DNA of 64,000 nt from Schistocephalus solidus. Lineage: Eukaryota; Platyhelminthes; Cestoda; Diphyllobothriidea; Diphyllobothriidae. The position numbers and the translations under genes are program-made. Under the pieces are notes generated by a model. It saw only the letters and a program-made list of their open reading frames with translations. It ran no database searches and had not been told where the DNA came from. The stretch covers positions 285,043 through 349,042 of the forward strand of contig WEDG01001555.1 of the NCBI GenBank assembly GCA_017591395.1, written 5' to 3'. Below are positions 1 through 12,400 of the stretch, in pieces. Within the stretch, counting starts at the first letter, position 1. Each line of letters opens with the position of its first letter.

Positions 1-1010
1 AGCAAAGCTGAAAAAAATCACGAGAGAAAGATAGAGTATGAGGGGGAGAATACCTGTATCGACAAATCGCCAGATAAGGGATTAAGGTGTGCGATAGGAA
101 CGGAAATGATGGATATAATGAAAAAGTTCACAAATTTTAGCGAAAGGAGTATCAATCCGAGGAGAGAATGAAAGATAAGATGTTAGGGTAACGCCGAGGT
201 ACCGGACGTAATATACCTCGTTAGGAAGGACGTCTGGGAATTCAGGACTAGGAGAGCGTTGCAGGTGAAAAACACATTGGATAGATTTGTCATGGTTAAG
301 TTGAGGACCATTTTCTGACAACCATGTTGAGACATGGTCCATGCTGTTATTCAGAGACTGGAGAGGTATCTGATTTTTAAGATTATGACCAACAGCCATA
401 TCGTCAGCACATTTATGTACAAACAGTCGTTTGGTCCTCTTAAGTCATCAGCGTGGAGGGAAAAGAGGTGAGGGGATATAATGGCCTCTCGAAGAACACA
501 GTTGTTCGGAAGGACAGTAGATATCAGCTGTCGTATTGTACACATTGATTTCGGGAATTAACAAGGTCTTCATACCAAGAAACAGCCCAGTGGGAGAGCC
601 ACACGTGAATGTTTTGTTAAGGAAGAGATGGTGTTGGCTGGTATTGAGGGCAGAGCAGTATTCATGAAATGCACATACGTACGCACGGTGGCACTTACCT
701 TATTCTCTTATAGCAGAATGGACCACAAGAGCCACGGTGTCTAGGCTGCTACGCGTGGCCTTATATGCGAATTGTAAGGGAGCAGAGAAATTGAAGGTGA
801 ATTGCACAACTATATCTATTTCAATCTTTCAGCTAGCTTCAGCAGTAAAGCGTAAGAATGCGAAGAAAATATTAAAGATCAAATAAGTGGATTTTTAGGG
901 ATAGGAGTGATTCTGACTGTACGCCAAGCGTTATTAAGGCTCTCATCTGACGGAGTATGTCAGCCCTCTTGGTCAATACTGGCTTTAGGATTCAGAGTCC
1001 GGCCACCTTT
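1..1010 (-). pseudogene. Non-LTR retrotransposon (CR1/Jockey-type LINE) reverse transcriptase, decayed
   Basis: On the minus strand the translated order matches a LINE reverse transcriptase read from about 1010 down to 1. A WRTVR-TPIPK-like block lies near 930. A stretch reading LQFAYKATRSSLDTVALVV lies at about 715-780. A broken SPHLFSLHADDL block (usual PQGxxxSPxLFxLYxxDL) lies near 450-500. The catalytic motif CADD is at 400-411, and it is followed by the ENGPQLNHDK block and then by VRYLGVTLTSYLSF. These are the palm and thumb motifs of the family, in the right order. At least two frameshifts are needed: the SPHLF block and the ADD block are in different frames, and so is the LQFAYK block. 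Several stops are also present. The enzyme would copy element RNA at a nicked chromosomal target. The element continues past the left edge, so its 3' end is not seen. No endonuclease or ORF1 was recognised. CR1/Jockey is the best guess; RTE is less likely. Confidence 0.85.
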
Positions 1011-1482
1011 TAATGCAGCGTTCCAAGCTGGCCCCTTATTCCTGTGAAAACGCGTTGCACTGGTGACTACTAATTCGGTTTTAGCACGCGTAGATGCATT
1101 GCCTCCGCTCTGGTTGTCAGCAATTTGCACAGGGTAAGGGAGTTATGTCTGCTCACATTTAGTCACGCAAAAGTCATTCAGCATGCTGTGAAGAGATCAA
1201 TGAACATATTCATTAGCGATCGTCGAATTGGCACCCCAAAGTTTACAATAAGAAACTACAGGTATTAATGTCCAGTAGTCTGAAGTGTGAATTCTCTCAG
1301 CAGAATTAACCAAATTTTACATTTGCCCATTTCACGTGAAGCTTTTTTAAATATTGCTTTCTGCATTTCACTATGTGTATTGCTTTAGATATCTGATCTA
1401 AAGAGACTAATAACATAACAGACTTAGCAGGCACAAATAGTACGCAAATGACCATTTCTGACATATTTGCTCTAAAGTAAAG

Positions 1483-1649
1483 AAAATTCTCATTAAAAGA
1501 TTCAAAAGACGACTTGGCGAGCATACGCGAAAATTGGCCAGTGTTGTTGCCTCCAAAACTTTGGTGTTAAAACGTGTGGAGGCGAAAATACTGGCCAATT
1601 TTCGCGTATGCTCGCTTAGTCGTCTTTTGAATCTTTTAATGGGAATTTT
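1483..1649. repeat. Near-perfect palindrome built from PLE terminal sequence
   Basis: The segment 1483-1541 is the reverse complement of 1591-1649 with about 56 of 59 positions matching. Pairing partly continues inward (GCCTCCA near 1550 with TGGAGGC near 1578), leaving a short loop. Both arms hold PLE family A terminal sequence, including the GGCGAGCATACGCGAAAATT block and its complement. The structure is therefore two partial copies joined head to head, and it is continuous with the tandem array to its right. Confidence 0.85.
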
Positions 1650-2090
1650 CGCAACTTTAAAAACAGTCCAAATATCCCACAGTGTTAAAGGCACTCAATG
1701 GGTACCTGCGTTTCAACACTAAAATTGTGGAAGCGACAATATTGGCCAATTTTCGCGTATGCTCGCCAAGTCGTCTTTTGAATCTTTTCATGGGAATTTT
1801 ATCAACTATAAAAACAGTCCAAATATCCCATGGTGTTAAAGGCACTCAGTGGGTACCTGCGTTTCAACACCGAACTTGTGGAGGCGACAATAATGGCCAG
1901 TTTTCGCGTATGCTTGCCAAGTAGTCTTTTGAATCTTTTAATGGGTATTCTTGCAACATTATAAACAGTCGAAAGATCCCACGGTGTTAAAGGCACTTAA
2001 TAGGTACCTGCATTTCAACACCAAACTTGTGGAGGCAACAATGCTGACCAATTTTCGCGTATTTTCGCCAAACCGTCTTTTTAATATTTG
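1560..2090 (+). repeat. 151-bp tandem array derived from the PLE family A 5' end
   Basis: About three and a half to four head-to-tail units have a period of exactly 151 bp: the TGGCCA-type landmark recurs at 1592, 1743, 1894 and 2045, and GTGTTAAAGGCAC at 1682, 1833 and 1984. Each unit holds a non-coding part (GCTCGCCAAGTCGTC, then TTTTAATGGGAATTTT) and a coding part reading VLKALNGYLRFNTK and VEATxLANF. That coding part is the same as the start of the PLE A reading frame near 50605-50680. The unit junction, CGCGTATGCTC, falls in what would be the stem-III loop of the PLE hammerhead. The last unit is the most diverged and fades out after 2090. Confidence 0.85.
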
Positions 2091-5000
2091 TTTTTGTTGT
2101 CTAATCATACATTTGGTTGGCGACTCTTCTCGCTTATTCAGTATTCAGCAGTATGCGAGCGCTTGCATTGGTCCTAAACTGAAATTACCTGTAGTTCCCC
2201 CAGCGGACCGTTTGGATTGCCGAACTTCACGCGCATGGGACTTCGAAGGTTCGCAATAGCAACCAACCGCACTCGATGTTTCGGCTCAGTGCTGGAACTT
2301 TGGAGTTAATGTAAGCTTCATCGGATTAAAGGCCCAAATATTGCAAGTCTGGATTTGGGGTATAATTAAAAATGTAAAGAAGTTCCTATTTAATCAACCA
2401 CAGTCAATTTCAATAAAATTTCTCGGTTTTTTTGTTTTCTGAAAAACATGTAGTCACCTGCCAGGCCTCTGATATATTGAGGCGTGCACAGTTCATCACT
2501 GGACGGCTTCCCGGTTTTTTTGAAGTTTAATTGCTTCAAGGCATGTCTTTTTGAGTGGGAACAAGGTTCTGACAAGAACATTGGGTAAACATGTTTTACG
2601 TTAATTTCGCCTGCATCAGTTACCGAAATGCATGACTTATCTTACTATAAACTTATTAAAGCCTTCAATGGCAACTATAACCACTGTTGTTAAGCCGTTC
2701 GTTGTGACTAATTTACTTGTTTAAAAGACTTTGAGTATGGACGCAAACAGACTTAAATCCTCACATATGACGCCTATTTATATTTTGTTAATAAAACTCA
2801 ACTTTGCAATTTGATTCATTAAGTCTTGCTAAATGGATAACATTCGGATCATTTGAAGTTAGTCACCCACGTCTGTTTAAGGCCGTTGACCAGCGTTCTG
2901 TTCATCTAACATATAATTGAATGAAAACCTGAAGTGCGTGGTGAACAAGCCTTTAGAGCTTTCCGCCCGAAACCAAGAATAACCTTTGAAAGGTAGTATC
3001 CTGGTTGACAGTAATATGCCTCCCGAAGGTAGGGACAGGCCTAGAGCAGACGCATAATCTGGCAGGAACGTGAACCCATATGATATGGATTACGGTTTAA
3101 ACAGTCTTATTCTTTGTGGTTTTCCGGGAAGCGGAAGTCTGTTTTACTATGCAGCAGTGACCAGAAAAAGAACGCAAATACGCATATTTCCCGTAATACG
3201 GGTCATTTTCTCGTGTTGGCTACTTTTCCTGTCCATATTGGACACCTTAAGGAATGGGCTCGAAATGTACTTATTTTCAAAGTCCTTGCAAACTGAAATG
3301 ATATTTTCGGACGGAAGATTATCCGCAAGATGCTCTTTGATAGGAGTTAATTGTCTAGCAATTGCATTAGCTAACCAGGAAGCTGAGTGTGTTTTATGTC
3401 AAGCAAACCAGCAGGGGGCTCATTGCCATCTAGAATAAGTGATACCACATTCTATTAGTTTAACAAATGGATATCTTAAACCCTCGGTATTTGTTACCCT
3501 CTTGTCCTCGAAATATACTAAAGTGTATAGCAACTTTGTTGCTAGTTTATCATTTGTGGTCTCGAATTCTCGGAATCAGACGCCAAACTATGTAAACAAA
3601 CTACCGATGATCGTCGCTCATGAATAGATTATCTTGATGTTTTCTCTATTCAAACAAATTATCAAGACTCGCATAGAGTCAGTGGGTATTTTGCTTCAGT
3701 AAATAGCAGGGCCCAGAACCTCGCAAAAATATAAAAACAATTTCAACTCCCGAAGATGCTCTGCGATCAAACCGTGTCTGTTTTTAATATAGATACTGCT
3801 ACGAAACCCAAATACATTGAGATAGTCAATTTGTTGAAAACCAAACCTCAAAAATTTCACCACATTCTGGAATGTATGGGATCAGGATTTGTTTGCTACT
3901 GCCTCAACTCTCTGAGCTCGTTTATTTATTTGCATACCATAGCGCATAACGTGCTGGTTTGGAGTCTAATTCGCTGCATAAATTGCAAAAAAAACCTCAT
4001 TTAAAAAATGGAGTGTTTATACCTGACCTTTCCTTGTCTTCTTGATGCAACCTGCATCTGCATAAAGATATTATCAGATTACGCCGCTCCACAGCGACGA
4101 AAAGTTATGCTTTTCGCCTCACGCGTTCGCAGACAATCTACCAAAATATACGTATGTAAAAATATAAACTGCGGCGACACAATAGTGGTTTACAGTGAAG
4201 TGCCTTATTAGAGAACCAACATGAGCAAGTAGCGTCAAAATATTCCTTTGTCTCCTTTATTGCAAAGGTTTTTTTCTTCTTTGCGGGATAAGCACATAAC
4301 GAGGATTCTGGCATTCGATTTTCTTGGTAACGTAAAAAATAAAGGTTTCCTGGTTGTTTTACTTCTCCGCGTGTAGATAATATCCAACCCAAATTATGGA
4401 TGATTGTTTGCGCTTCAGGGTGTAAGTTGCGTTTGAAAAGTGTGAAATTCACAGTAAATCCTTCTTGTAAATTGTTGTATGTATTGTATTTTAGGAAGGC
4501 TTGATGTCACTTTTGCAAGATTTTGACTAAATGTTTACTTTCTACCAAGATATTTTGATAAATGTGAATAATTCATTTGACCCACTTGTAATAAAGTCAG
4601 CGGCCTCGGGGGAATCCAAAGCATTAGTGGCTATTTGCAGCAAACCCTGCGCTACAAGCCCCAGACAGATAGTCGTCAGTTAAATCACATGAAATTTAAT
4701 CACAATTTGAATTTACTCCTGTCTGCCTTTACTGTCGCAGGTTCGCGTCCCAGCAAGGCAGCTGAGTTTTTATAACTCAATCAACTGCATTTTGCAATGA
4801 CTCTCATGAGTCTCCAATTTAAAATTTAGTCGGTTGGAAGAAATACTACTTTTTGGGTATTTAACCAATAAAACCTAGTTCCAACTTTCTATTTTAGGTT
4901 TGGAACTGTTCTATTAATATCCACAGCAAACTTTGAGCAATTGGATGGGGTTCTCGCAATTTTCAGAAAAACACGAAATTTGTGTTAAAATACCACATTT

Positions 5001-7109
5001 GTTGCAAATGAAGGAATCGAAGTAGGCATGTCTGACGAAAACAAGTCACTTCACTTAGATGCTTGTTTTATCCTATCCTTATGGGCCCACTCGCAAAAAA
5101 TGGCATTATATTTTACCGCAAAGTAACCACAGTTTTTTGATTGTTTTATTAACTATATTTTACTATAACACTCTGTATATAATTTTAAATTCTTAAAAAA
5201 CAGTATTTGTGAGGGTGGACCAAGTGATACTTAAAAGTTCGCTCACCCTCGCATTTTTAAAAAGATGACATCTGCACATATGTTCTATTTTAGTATGGAT
5301 TCAGAACATCTTTCGGTACACCCGAACCATAAATTCGAAGATAATGAGGTCAATAATGGGGCCATATCCAATAAAAGGCCTTTTAAGTTCTAGCAAGACT
5401 AGCTCAGCCCAAATACTCATAACTGTACGCTTCAAATACACGGACTCTGGGCTGCAACTATCCGGCGAAGCAAGGTTTTCTTTGAGGTTGCAAACTGCCT
5501 CTGCAAACAGATTAGTTTTCTCGATAAAGGAATCAAGGTTACGTTGCACTGACGTTGTGAACGCACATTTTTTAATCATTCATTATCAGGCCTGTACAGT
5601 GTTATTTGTCATGCTTAGGCGGCCGAAAGTCAAACAGATCAAAAAGACCGCTTGTAAGGGTTGAGGATTGTCTAGACTGAACTTATGCCTAGTCTCGAGG
5701 TCAAAACCAGAGGAGAGGTTCTATTGGGATATCTTTTATGCTTCATTGGCGTCAGGCCATGTGGTATGATGCGGATAGGTTATGTAAGATTAGGCTTGGG
5801 CCAGGTTAGCTAAATTGTTTAGATATGTGTCTTGTTGCGAGCATAACCTTGTGTCGGCTAACGGAAATGCACCCACCTCTGCCGTGCAAACATCTTTTCA
5901 CACTGGAATTTGAAGTGTTTTATCAGAACCTTGAAGATGGCTGCGTTAATTATAGTCCGAGTCTGTCAAATGCATGATGATAATTAGGCACAATCGCTGG
6001 GAGAAGAACTTTATTCGTGTGACCTTTCGCGTTTACGTTGGAAACTATCATCGGAGAAAATATTAGACATGGGTACTTTGTACTCATGGAATTGCAGTAT
6101 TTACAGGCTGCAGTCACTGTTATTCCATACCCATGATAATTCGTGGCTCTCGTTTTATTGAGGATGATTTCTCTCTAGTGCACCGATTGTTTGATGACGG
6201 ACATGCGAGTCGTTAACCGCATACATTCTATCACTCGTGTTGAATTTTGGCATGATTATGGTTCGGCCACCTGAGTCACTGGCACTGACGTGTGAAAATC
6301 TGTTGGCCTGCGCGTTCGTTAGCCAACCAAGTCTCAGCACTGAATGTGTGTTTTGGAGGTCATTGCGCTTGTGAATAGACTGGGCCCCGTAAATAATGAC
6401 TGAAACAGCTCGCGGCTCACATGATTTTCACTCCTCGTGGACATTTCGGCCTCACCGAACTTAAATGTGTGACCAGGTCTCGTCAAATTAGCCACGACTT
6501 GAAATTTGGCGCCATTTCTTCACACTGCTGTGGCGTGTGCGGCAACTCGCGTCCAGCGCAGTCTTCCTGTTCTACCGACTTAATTGCTTTGCCCGCAAAT
6601 GCACCAGTTCCGATAAGAGAGTTCAGATGTTTTTGGCATGGCAGTGTATTTTTTGGTCTTATTACCTGATGCCTAATAGTTGCCTTCGACCTATGTGCGA
6701 CTCCAACTCCATTATAACGCCAACATAAAACACGAGTCGTGAAATTTATGCAGGTAACGACTCGCATACCGGCTATGAAGCAATTGGTGCACCAGAGGGC
6801 ACCCATGCTCAATGAAAGTATAGCCGTGAAGTGTAATGGACATATAGTAGCATAAAGACTGCCTCATACAATTCCAAGTGTACGAATTACGCGTATCTGG
6901 TGTTGTCGCTGATGATGGGTTCAAGCGTGAATCTGAAACATCAGACAAACAAAGCGCCTGCCCCAGTGATCTTGTCTACTTCTTCTCAAGTTTTCCTGAA
7001 ACTTGCATTTTTGACAGATCTGTCGGGTTCAGCTTGGGCTAGGGGGCATTGATGGCTTGTAGAAACACCTGCAAGCAAAGGGCCCCCGAAACATTTGCTG
7101 GCGCAGGAA
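2091..7109. other. No recognisable gene; AT-rich, with a more GC-balanced part after about 5660
   Basis: No frame shows a protein family that can be named. Open frames up to about 110 codons occur on both strands but overlap one another without a consistent coding signal. An isolated B-box-like string GGTTCGCGTCCC at 4740-4751 hints at an old tRNA-derived fragment, but no A box or cloverleaf could be found with it. A short inverted repeat (GAGGGTG and CACCCTC) lies near 5212-5249. The 5660-7100 part is richer in G and C and is probably another decayed repeat. Confidence 0.4.
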
Positions 7110-7464
7110 CTTGGAGTGCCCCGTTGGCAATTTATAGATGACTACAAGATGCTGGGGTGACGTCTTCCCAGTGACCGCTGTCCACCACGTGAGCCTTAAT
7201 TACGCTGGCGATCGACCACCTGTCTTAGTTTAGTAAAGCTGGATGGAGCTCTTGCATCCATTTGGATATTTTCCTAGTTGTCTGACAAATATAACTTGCC
7301 CCAGGGAAGCAAGTGAAGGCGTAAATACACATCGAAGAAGCCTGAAACGATAGCGTATCCTTACCTTTGTTGGGCAAAAAAGAAATCCTTAAAAAATTAG
7401 TCATATTTTGGCCACCGAGTAAGTGAGTGCCATGGAAATGCTCAGGCAAATTGCCAGAGTTCAC
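7110..7464 (-). pseudogene. PLE GIY-YIG endonuclease fragment, decayed
   Basis: The minus-strand frame from 7464 to 7225 ends with SSMCIYAFTC, GASYICQTTR and a WMQELHPALL block. These correspond to the endonuclease domain of Penelope-like elements (SMCIYSFNC, AVYIGRTSR and IREHLPAWL in the copy at 52.6 kb). After a stop the same strand continues with IASVIKAHVVDSGH, the conserved His-containing segment of that domain, and then decays by about 7110. The GIY-YIG core is damaged: the YIG triplet reads YIC. The N-terminal reverse transcriptase part is absent. In a live element this domain nicks target DNA for retrotransposition. The sequence differs from PLE A, so it may be a third subfamily or an older copy. 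Confidence 0.75.
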
Positions 7465-8919
7465 TGCTTCGGTTTCTTTGAAATGGCAATGTTAAAAACT
7501 AACCGCTGCCATGCAGCCGTTGGCAAATCCGTTTCTGGCCGATATACTTCCATGTATCTGGCAATAAAATATTTCGCATAACCATGTTCTCGCAGTTTTT
7601 TGTTAGGGTTAGTTTATCCTCCGGCAGAGCGAACTCTCCTAGTTCGGTGGCGGGTTGTTGCCAGTTTTGTCTTGAAGGGACAAAACTGTGAGGGCGAATT
7701 TGTTTTCTAATATATATTTTCTACGGAATACACTTCTACAAATGTTTCTATCATTGGTCTACTAGACAGGAAGTCCAAGGGAGAACCCTGGTGCCGCGTG
7801 AGCTTGCTTCCCATTCCCTTAAATGTTATCGCAAATAAGTTTCTCTTATGCTAGTAACAAGAACGTTAATCAACGCCTCTGGCCCAAGAATCCAGGCTTC
7901 GTATAATCGAATAAATTGGGTTCTTCTTGAGTTTACCTCAGTGGACGTCCGCTCAAATGAATGATTCTATGCCTAATTCATAGACCTGTCGGTTATCGTG
8001 ACTATCAAGTCCTACTTGGGCCTTCACCATACAATTAAGTCGTGACTCAGATACGGTTAAATGAAAATACCAATTAATTTATGCTGAATAAAATTCTATC
8101 ATTTAAATAATGATTTTTCACCGGCAGGAGCATAGTTCGATGACCGATGGCTTGTCGTTTTAGCCTCTTTCAACCAAATGTAGCCTCCTTAACCTGCATT
8201 TCCTTGTGTTTTAAAGCATTGGCAATTTAAAACTTTAGGGTGGGACAATAATCCTTGCAGTATTTTGTGATGAACACTCCCTTTCATTAGATTTTATTCT
8301 GCTCATCCTGGCACTGCCACATCACTAACAGAATATGTTTTGTTCCGAAGTTTCCATACTCATCTGCTTAAAGATTTACAAGTTCTAAAGTACATTAAAA
8401 GATACAATTTACCCCGATACTTCTAAATGAGTTGAATGACAATAAATTAAAGTAAATTGAGGACTTTTAAGGTGGATGATTACCAATGGGTCATTGATAA
8501 TAAAGTCCTAGTTCAGAAGCTCGACATACTGATGTGTAGGATACAAAGTTAAGATATTATCATCTTCCAAATATTCATGATCGATCTCAGTATTTTGGTT
8601 ATTAAGAAAAACAGGTGCTGAACTTATTCCGATCGTGAATTTTCCTGATGAAATTTTCGAGTTTCATTTTGGTCATCCGTTTGCTTCTTCAATTTAACTA
8701 TGCGGTAGGGAACTTACGGTAGATAGTCTATCTCAGGAGCCGCTAACCAATATTTCGAAATACCTTTTCGATTGGAAGGGATTGATTAGTTGGAGTACTA
8801 GTAGTGATTAACTTTAGGTATAACCCTAAGAAGTTTCAGTCAGGACAGCAGACAGTTCCTTCAATGAGCCATTGTCTGCTATCTAAAAAAATATCTAGAT
8901 AAAATAATTACTTGGAATA
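7465..8919. other. No recognisable gene; one perfect small hairpin
   Basis: Nothing coding was recognised. A perfect 10-bp hairpin (CAGTTTTGTC, 7-nt loop, GACAAAACTG) lies at 7662-7688, and a smaller one (GAACT/AGTTC) lies just upstream near 7630-7645. No adjacent gene gives these a role. Confidence 0.4.
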
Positions 8920-9440
8920 AAAGACGATTTGGCGAGCATAGGTGCTGCTTTTGATAAGTTCCCTTCAGGCCAGTACAGTAAGAGGAAAACTTTGGAATGT
9001 AGTACAAATTTAAAACATGAAATCGATAATGTTTGTCCGTTTCTGTATGTTATGTGAGCATTTGGTAGAGCCGTTCTAGGAGAAGGGGGAGGACATAGAT
9101 GGCGCGGGGGATGCATGCAGTTAAGCGGCCGTTGGCCAAGCTAAGCGCGGAGCTTGTACGAGGTTCTTTTGTGCGCACAAGACCGGCTTCTTCAACCTTA
9201 TGGCAGTCGCTTCTGCTGCTGCTGCTAGTAGACGTTGACCCAGTGGCTTGGGGTAGTTTGGTGGAACGTTACAAACTACACGGAAAGCTTCGCTGGGGTT
9301 CACACTATGCCCGGTTTCAACAAGAGGTGCAAGGATGGCGCTGTTTATGCTATTGACTTTGCCTTTTCTCAACCATGCTGGGAGTTGTTCTCTTATTCTT
9401 GGAATAATTTTGAACTCGACATAAATTTACAGTTGCACCA
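8920..9440 (-). pseudogene. PLE family A 3' fragment: endonuclease C-terminus plus terminal repeat
   Basis: Read on the minus strand, 9440 to 9121 encodes the C-terminal half of a PLE endonuclease. The LRKGKVNSINSAIL, LVETGHSV, NPSEAFRVV, TAIRLKKP and CAQKNLVQAPRLAWP-type blocks align with the copy at 52.7-52.95 kb. The N-terminal part of the domain (about 9380-9440) is present but out of frame, with stops. From 9110 down to 8920 comes the element's 3' untranslated and terminal sequence, ending with a decayed hammerhead and then TATGCTCGCC as in the 1.5-2.1 kb array. No reverse transcriptase lies upstream, so this is a 5'-truncated copy, as is usual for retroelements. A diverged extension to about 9480 is possible. 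Confidence 0.85.
8926..8974 (-). ncRNA. Decayed hammerhead ribozyme of PLE family A
   Basis: On the minus strand the order is ACTGGC (8974-8969), CTGAAGG in place of CTGATGA (8968-8962), a 9-nt stem II segment (8961-8953), AAAA in place of GAAA (8952-8949), a stem III of AGCA with TGCT, then C and GCC. GGC and GCC pair as stem I. Core changes (A9 to G and G12 to A) predict no activity. The layout matches the other PLE A copies. Confidence 0.6.
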
Positions 9441-12400
9441 ATGCACCAATGTTCTACATTTCCCTGGTAAGGAAAATCATGCACTTCTCTATGTTGTTAA
9501 GGAGATTTCATACAGTGCTACGGAAATTTTCCAATGGATGTGAACCATATTTTTTACTTCATAAACAGCATTAATAAACAGACGGGTACGATGCTGCATG
9601 AATAGGCATTTCATTAACTTAGCAAATTTCCAAATAACACATTGTGTGTTAGCTAAAAGACACAACTGTCTGCTGGCATAAGATTTGATGAAAGCGTTAT
9701 TTGCTAGCAAATGAGTAGGAAAAACAATATTTATGACTGTGGTCTATAAAATATACATGAATTTACATTGGTCTCGAAACTTGATAGGAAATAGGAATTT
9801 GAATGTAATGTTTGCAGACAACCAAGAAACAGCCCATTGAAAAGCCAGGGATCTTTTGTGAATGAAATATGTTGGAATTATACTGTATTGTAATCAATAG
9901 TACGACACCATCTTGTAGTTTATTCAACTTCAACGCACATTTTGGAAGTGTGTTTAACGTTCAATGAAAAAGACCAGCTATAGAGTAAATTGATTAACTG
10001 GGAAAGAAGGATGATAGAGAAACTTTGTTGATGTTTTTCCTATTTGCGAATTTTCAGATAACCTATTGACAACTCTCCTTTGTGGATGACCAAAGAACTT
10101 CGGAAATCCACAGAAACTTAATCTGACATTATTTATTGTAGTGTCCTAAGTACTATATGAGAACTGTCGTACGCATTAAAATCTCAGCTTGCTATTTGGA
10201 GAACACAAGTGTTTCTTCCCGATTAAGTATCAAAAACTAAAAACATAAACGTAAAACCACAAATATTTGCTGTTGTTTCGCTCTGTTATTTGCCAGAATT
10301 GCACAATTCAATTTTTTCTTTCCTAGGCAATACAGATAAAGACATTCTTAATTTAAAAAAAACTTTAATGAGGAGCTGTCAAGCTTTAAAATAACTGTTT
10401 TAAGCAACGCCATGCATAAATTGCGAGCAAAAGATAAAGAGCTCATAGTTTAATCATAGTCCATTGAAGCTTAGATAAAAGTGAAAAGAGAACACTAATA
10501 TGTTCGTGTGATGCCCCATATGAAAGTGCATTTAGCTATCCTCTGCAGAATTACTTCGCAAAGTCGACTTAATATCATGATGCAAAAGGAATCACTATTT
10601 CTTAGTGTTACACCAGACCTTCGACTTAAACTCAGACAGTCGAAATTTTGTCGCGTCAGCGTTTTCATCGATGATATAATTAAAGGAGGCGAAGCACGTT
10701 CGAGGTTGCGTGACAAGAAAAGTTACGACGTTTAAAAATTAGACACTTTGTGGAAAGGTAGGGACATTAAACATCGTTGAAAGTACATTTTGCTAACTTT
10801 ACTCAATATCTACATGCCCTAATTCATATCTTGTGTGCCGTCGAGTCTTCTGAACTTTCAACAAAGGGATGTTAACGTATAGGAGTATGTATAATTGAAT
10901 CAAAAGTACTAGCATTGTTCGTTGTTTATCTTTCTTTCCTTTAGACTATTTCCTAGATTTTACCAAGCAGTCCTTAAAAGTTATTTTCAGTTAATCAGTA
11001 GAAAAATATTTATATATTAAACAATATGCAGGAATTTCCGAAATCGAATAAAAGCTGCAATAACTGTGGTTCCTTAATTGGCTTAGATGATCACTGTACT
11101 TTTTGCACAGGAAACCTCCTAGTACGGTGAGCAATCATAATTGCAGATGTTTTAAACAAATATGACATTCTGCAATTCACATGCTTTTGTTCTGATTTTG
11201 CCATGCGCAAACCATTAAATCCAATGGACTGGCTTGCTGGAGTAAGTACACAAGCTGAAAAATTATCGAAGTTTATTGCAGTTCGAAAGTCCCTTTTAAT
11301 TGATTTGTACTCTGAGGCAGGTTGGATCATAATAAGAGGTGGGTATGTGTTCCATAAGGTAAGACACTTTGTCATCAAGATAGCCCATGCGAGAATCTGG
11401 TTGCATTTTAATTTGAGGGCGAAAAGTCAACAAAAATTTAGATTTGGATGTGAGGTGAACTCAAATTTCCCCTGATGCCTTCTGGAAATTTGTACACTTC
11501 CACTTAACCTACAGTTTACCGACCAAAAAATGCCACCAGACAACAGCTACGCGCACTTTTGCGTGTCCAGTAGGCCACCTGGTTTCCTGCTAGCGTCAAA
11601 GGTAGTATCTGATCGCTTGTCGCGCCCATAGGGGTGCTCAGAACTTCCCTCGCCTGCAGATGCCCGCACGCATGCCCCCGAACCTACTGCACAGGTGCCT
11701 GCGATAATGTAGCAAACTGTATCCGTTGGGAACCCACCGGTGTTGCGGTTTTTCACGCAAGCAGAGCGGTCAGATAACGGGTCAGAAGAGTATCCAGATG
11801 TGTGTGAGTGTATAGGTACATAAATTACGCCAGATGGAGCCCACGGGCGTTTGTAGTAGAGAGCATGAATGAGGTGAAACATGCCTGACCGGATGTATGC
11901 ATGCAACTTCTGAGATGAAAAGCCGAAACACTGCGGCATCTGGAAACAGCCTGGGCTGGGGATGCCATCTGATAAAATCGTGCTACATATTCTTAGGTTT
12001 ATCCTATGTGGCTTCCATGGATCTAACTGGTATTTTCCTAGGTTTATATGTATTACAAAATCCTTACGATGAAGACCTAGAGCAATGTAACTATCCTTAA
12101 CTTGGCCTTGTACAAGGTAGAAGTCATTTTTTCAAAATTCTGTAAATGTTTTATTTAAGACTATAATTGTGTTAATTTATTAGCAAAATCTGAAATAAAA
12201 ACGGTAATGCCGCCAACCGCAGCCAGAGAAATGAGGATTTTGTGGGGGTAGCATGTGTATCTGCACTATTCAACCGTGTCAAGACTGTGCTGGTCCGAAG
12301 TCGTTAGGACTCAGGTAAGAGGTGTCACCTTGGTGCTTGCTGAGATTGCCTTCTCCCATAGCTCATGTCTAAGGAGACGCACTTTCTTTTACGTACGCAG

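Noticed and set aside
6909..6944. CTGATGA followed by a possible stem and GAAAC, resembling a hammerhead core
   Set aside because: Stem II pairs (GGTTC/GAATC) but is set off from the core by unpaired bases, and no strands were found that would form stems I and III with a cleavage site. It is single copy, so no comparison is possible. Most likely chance.
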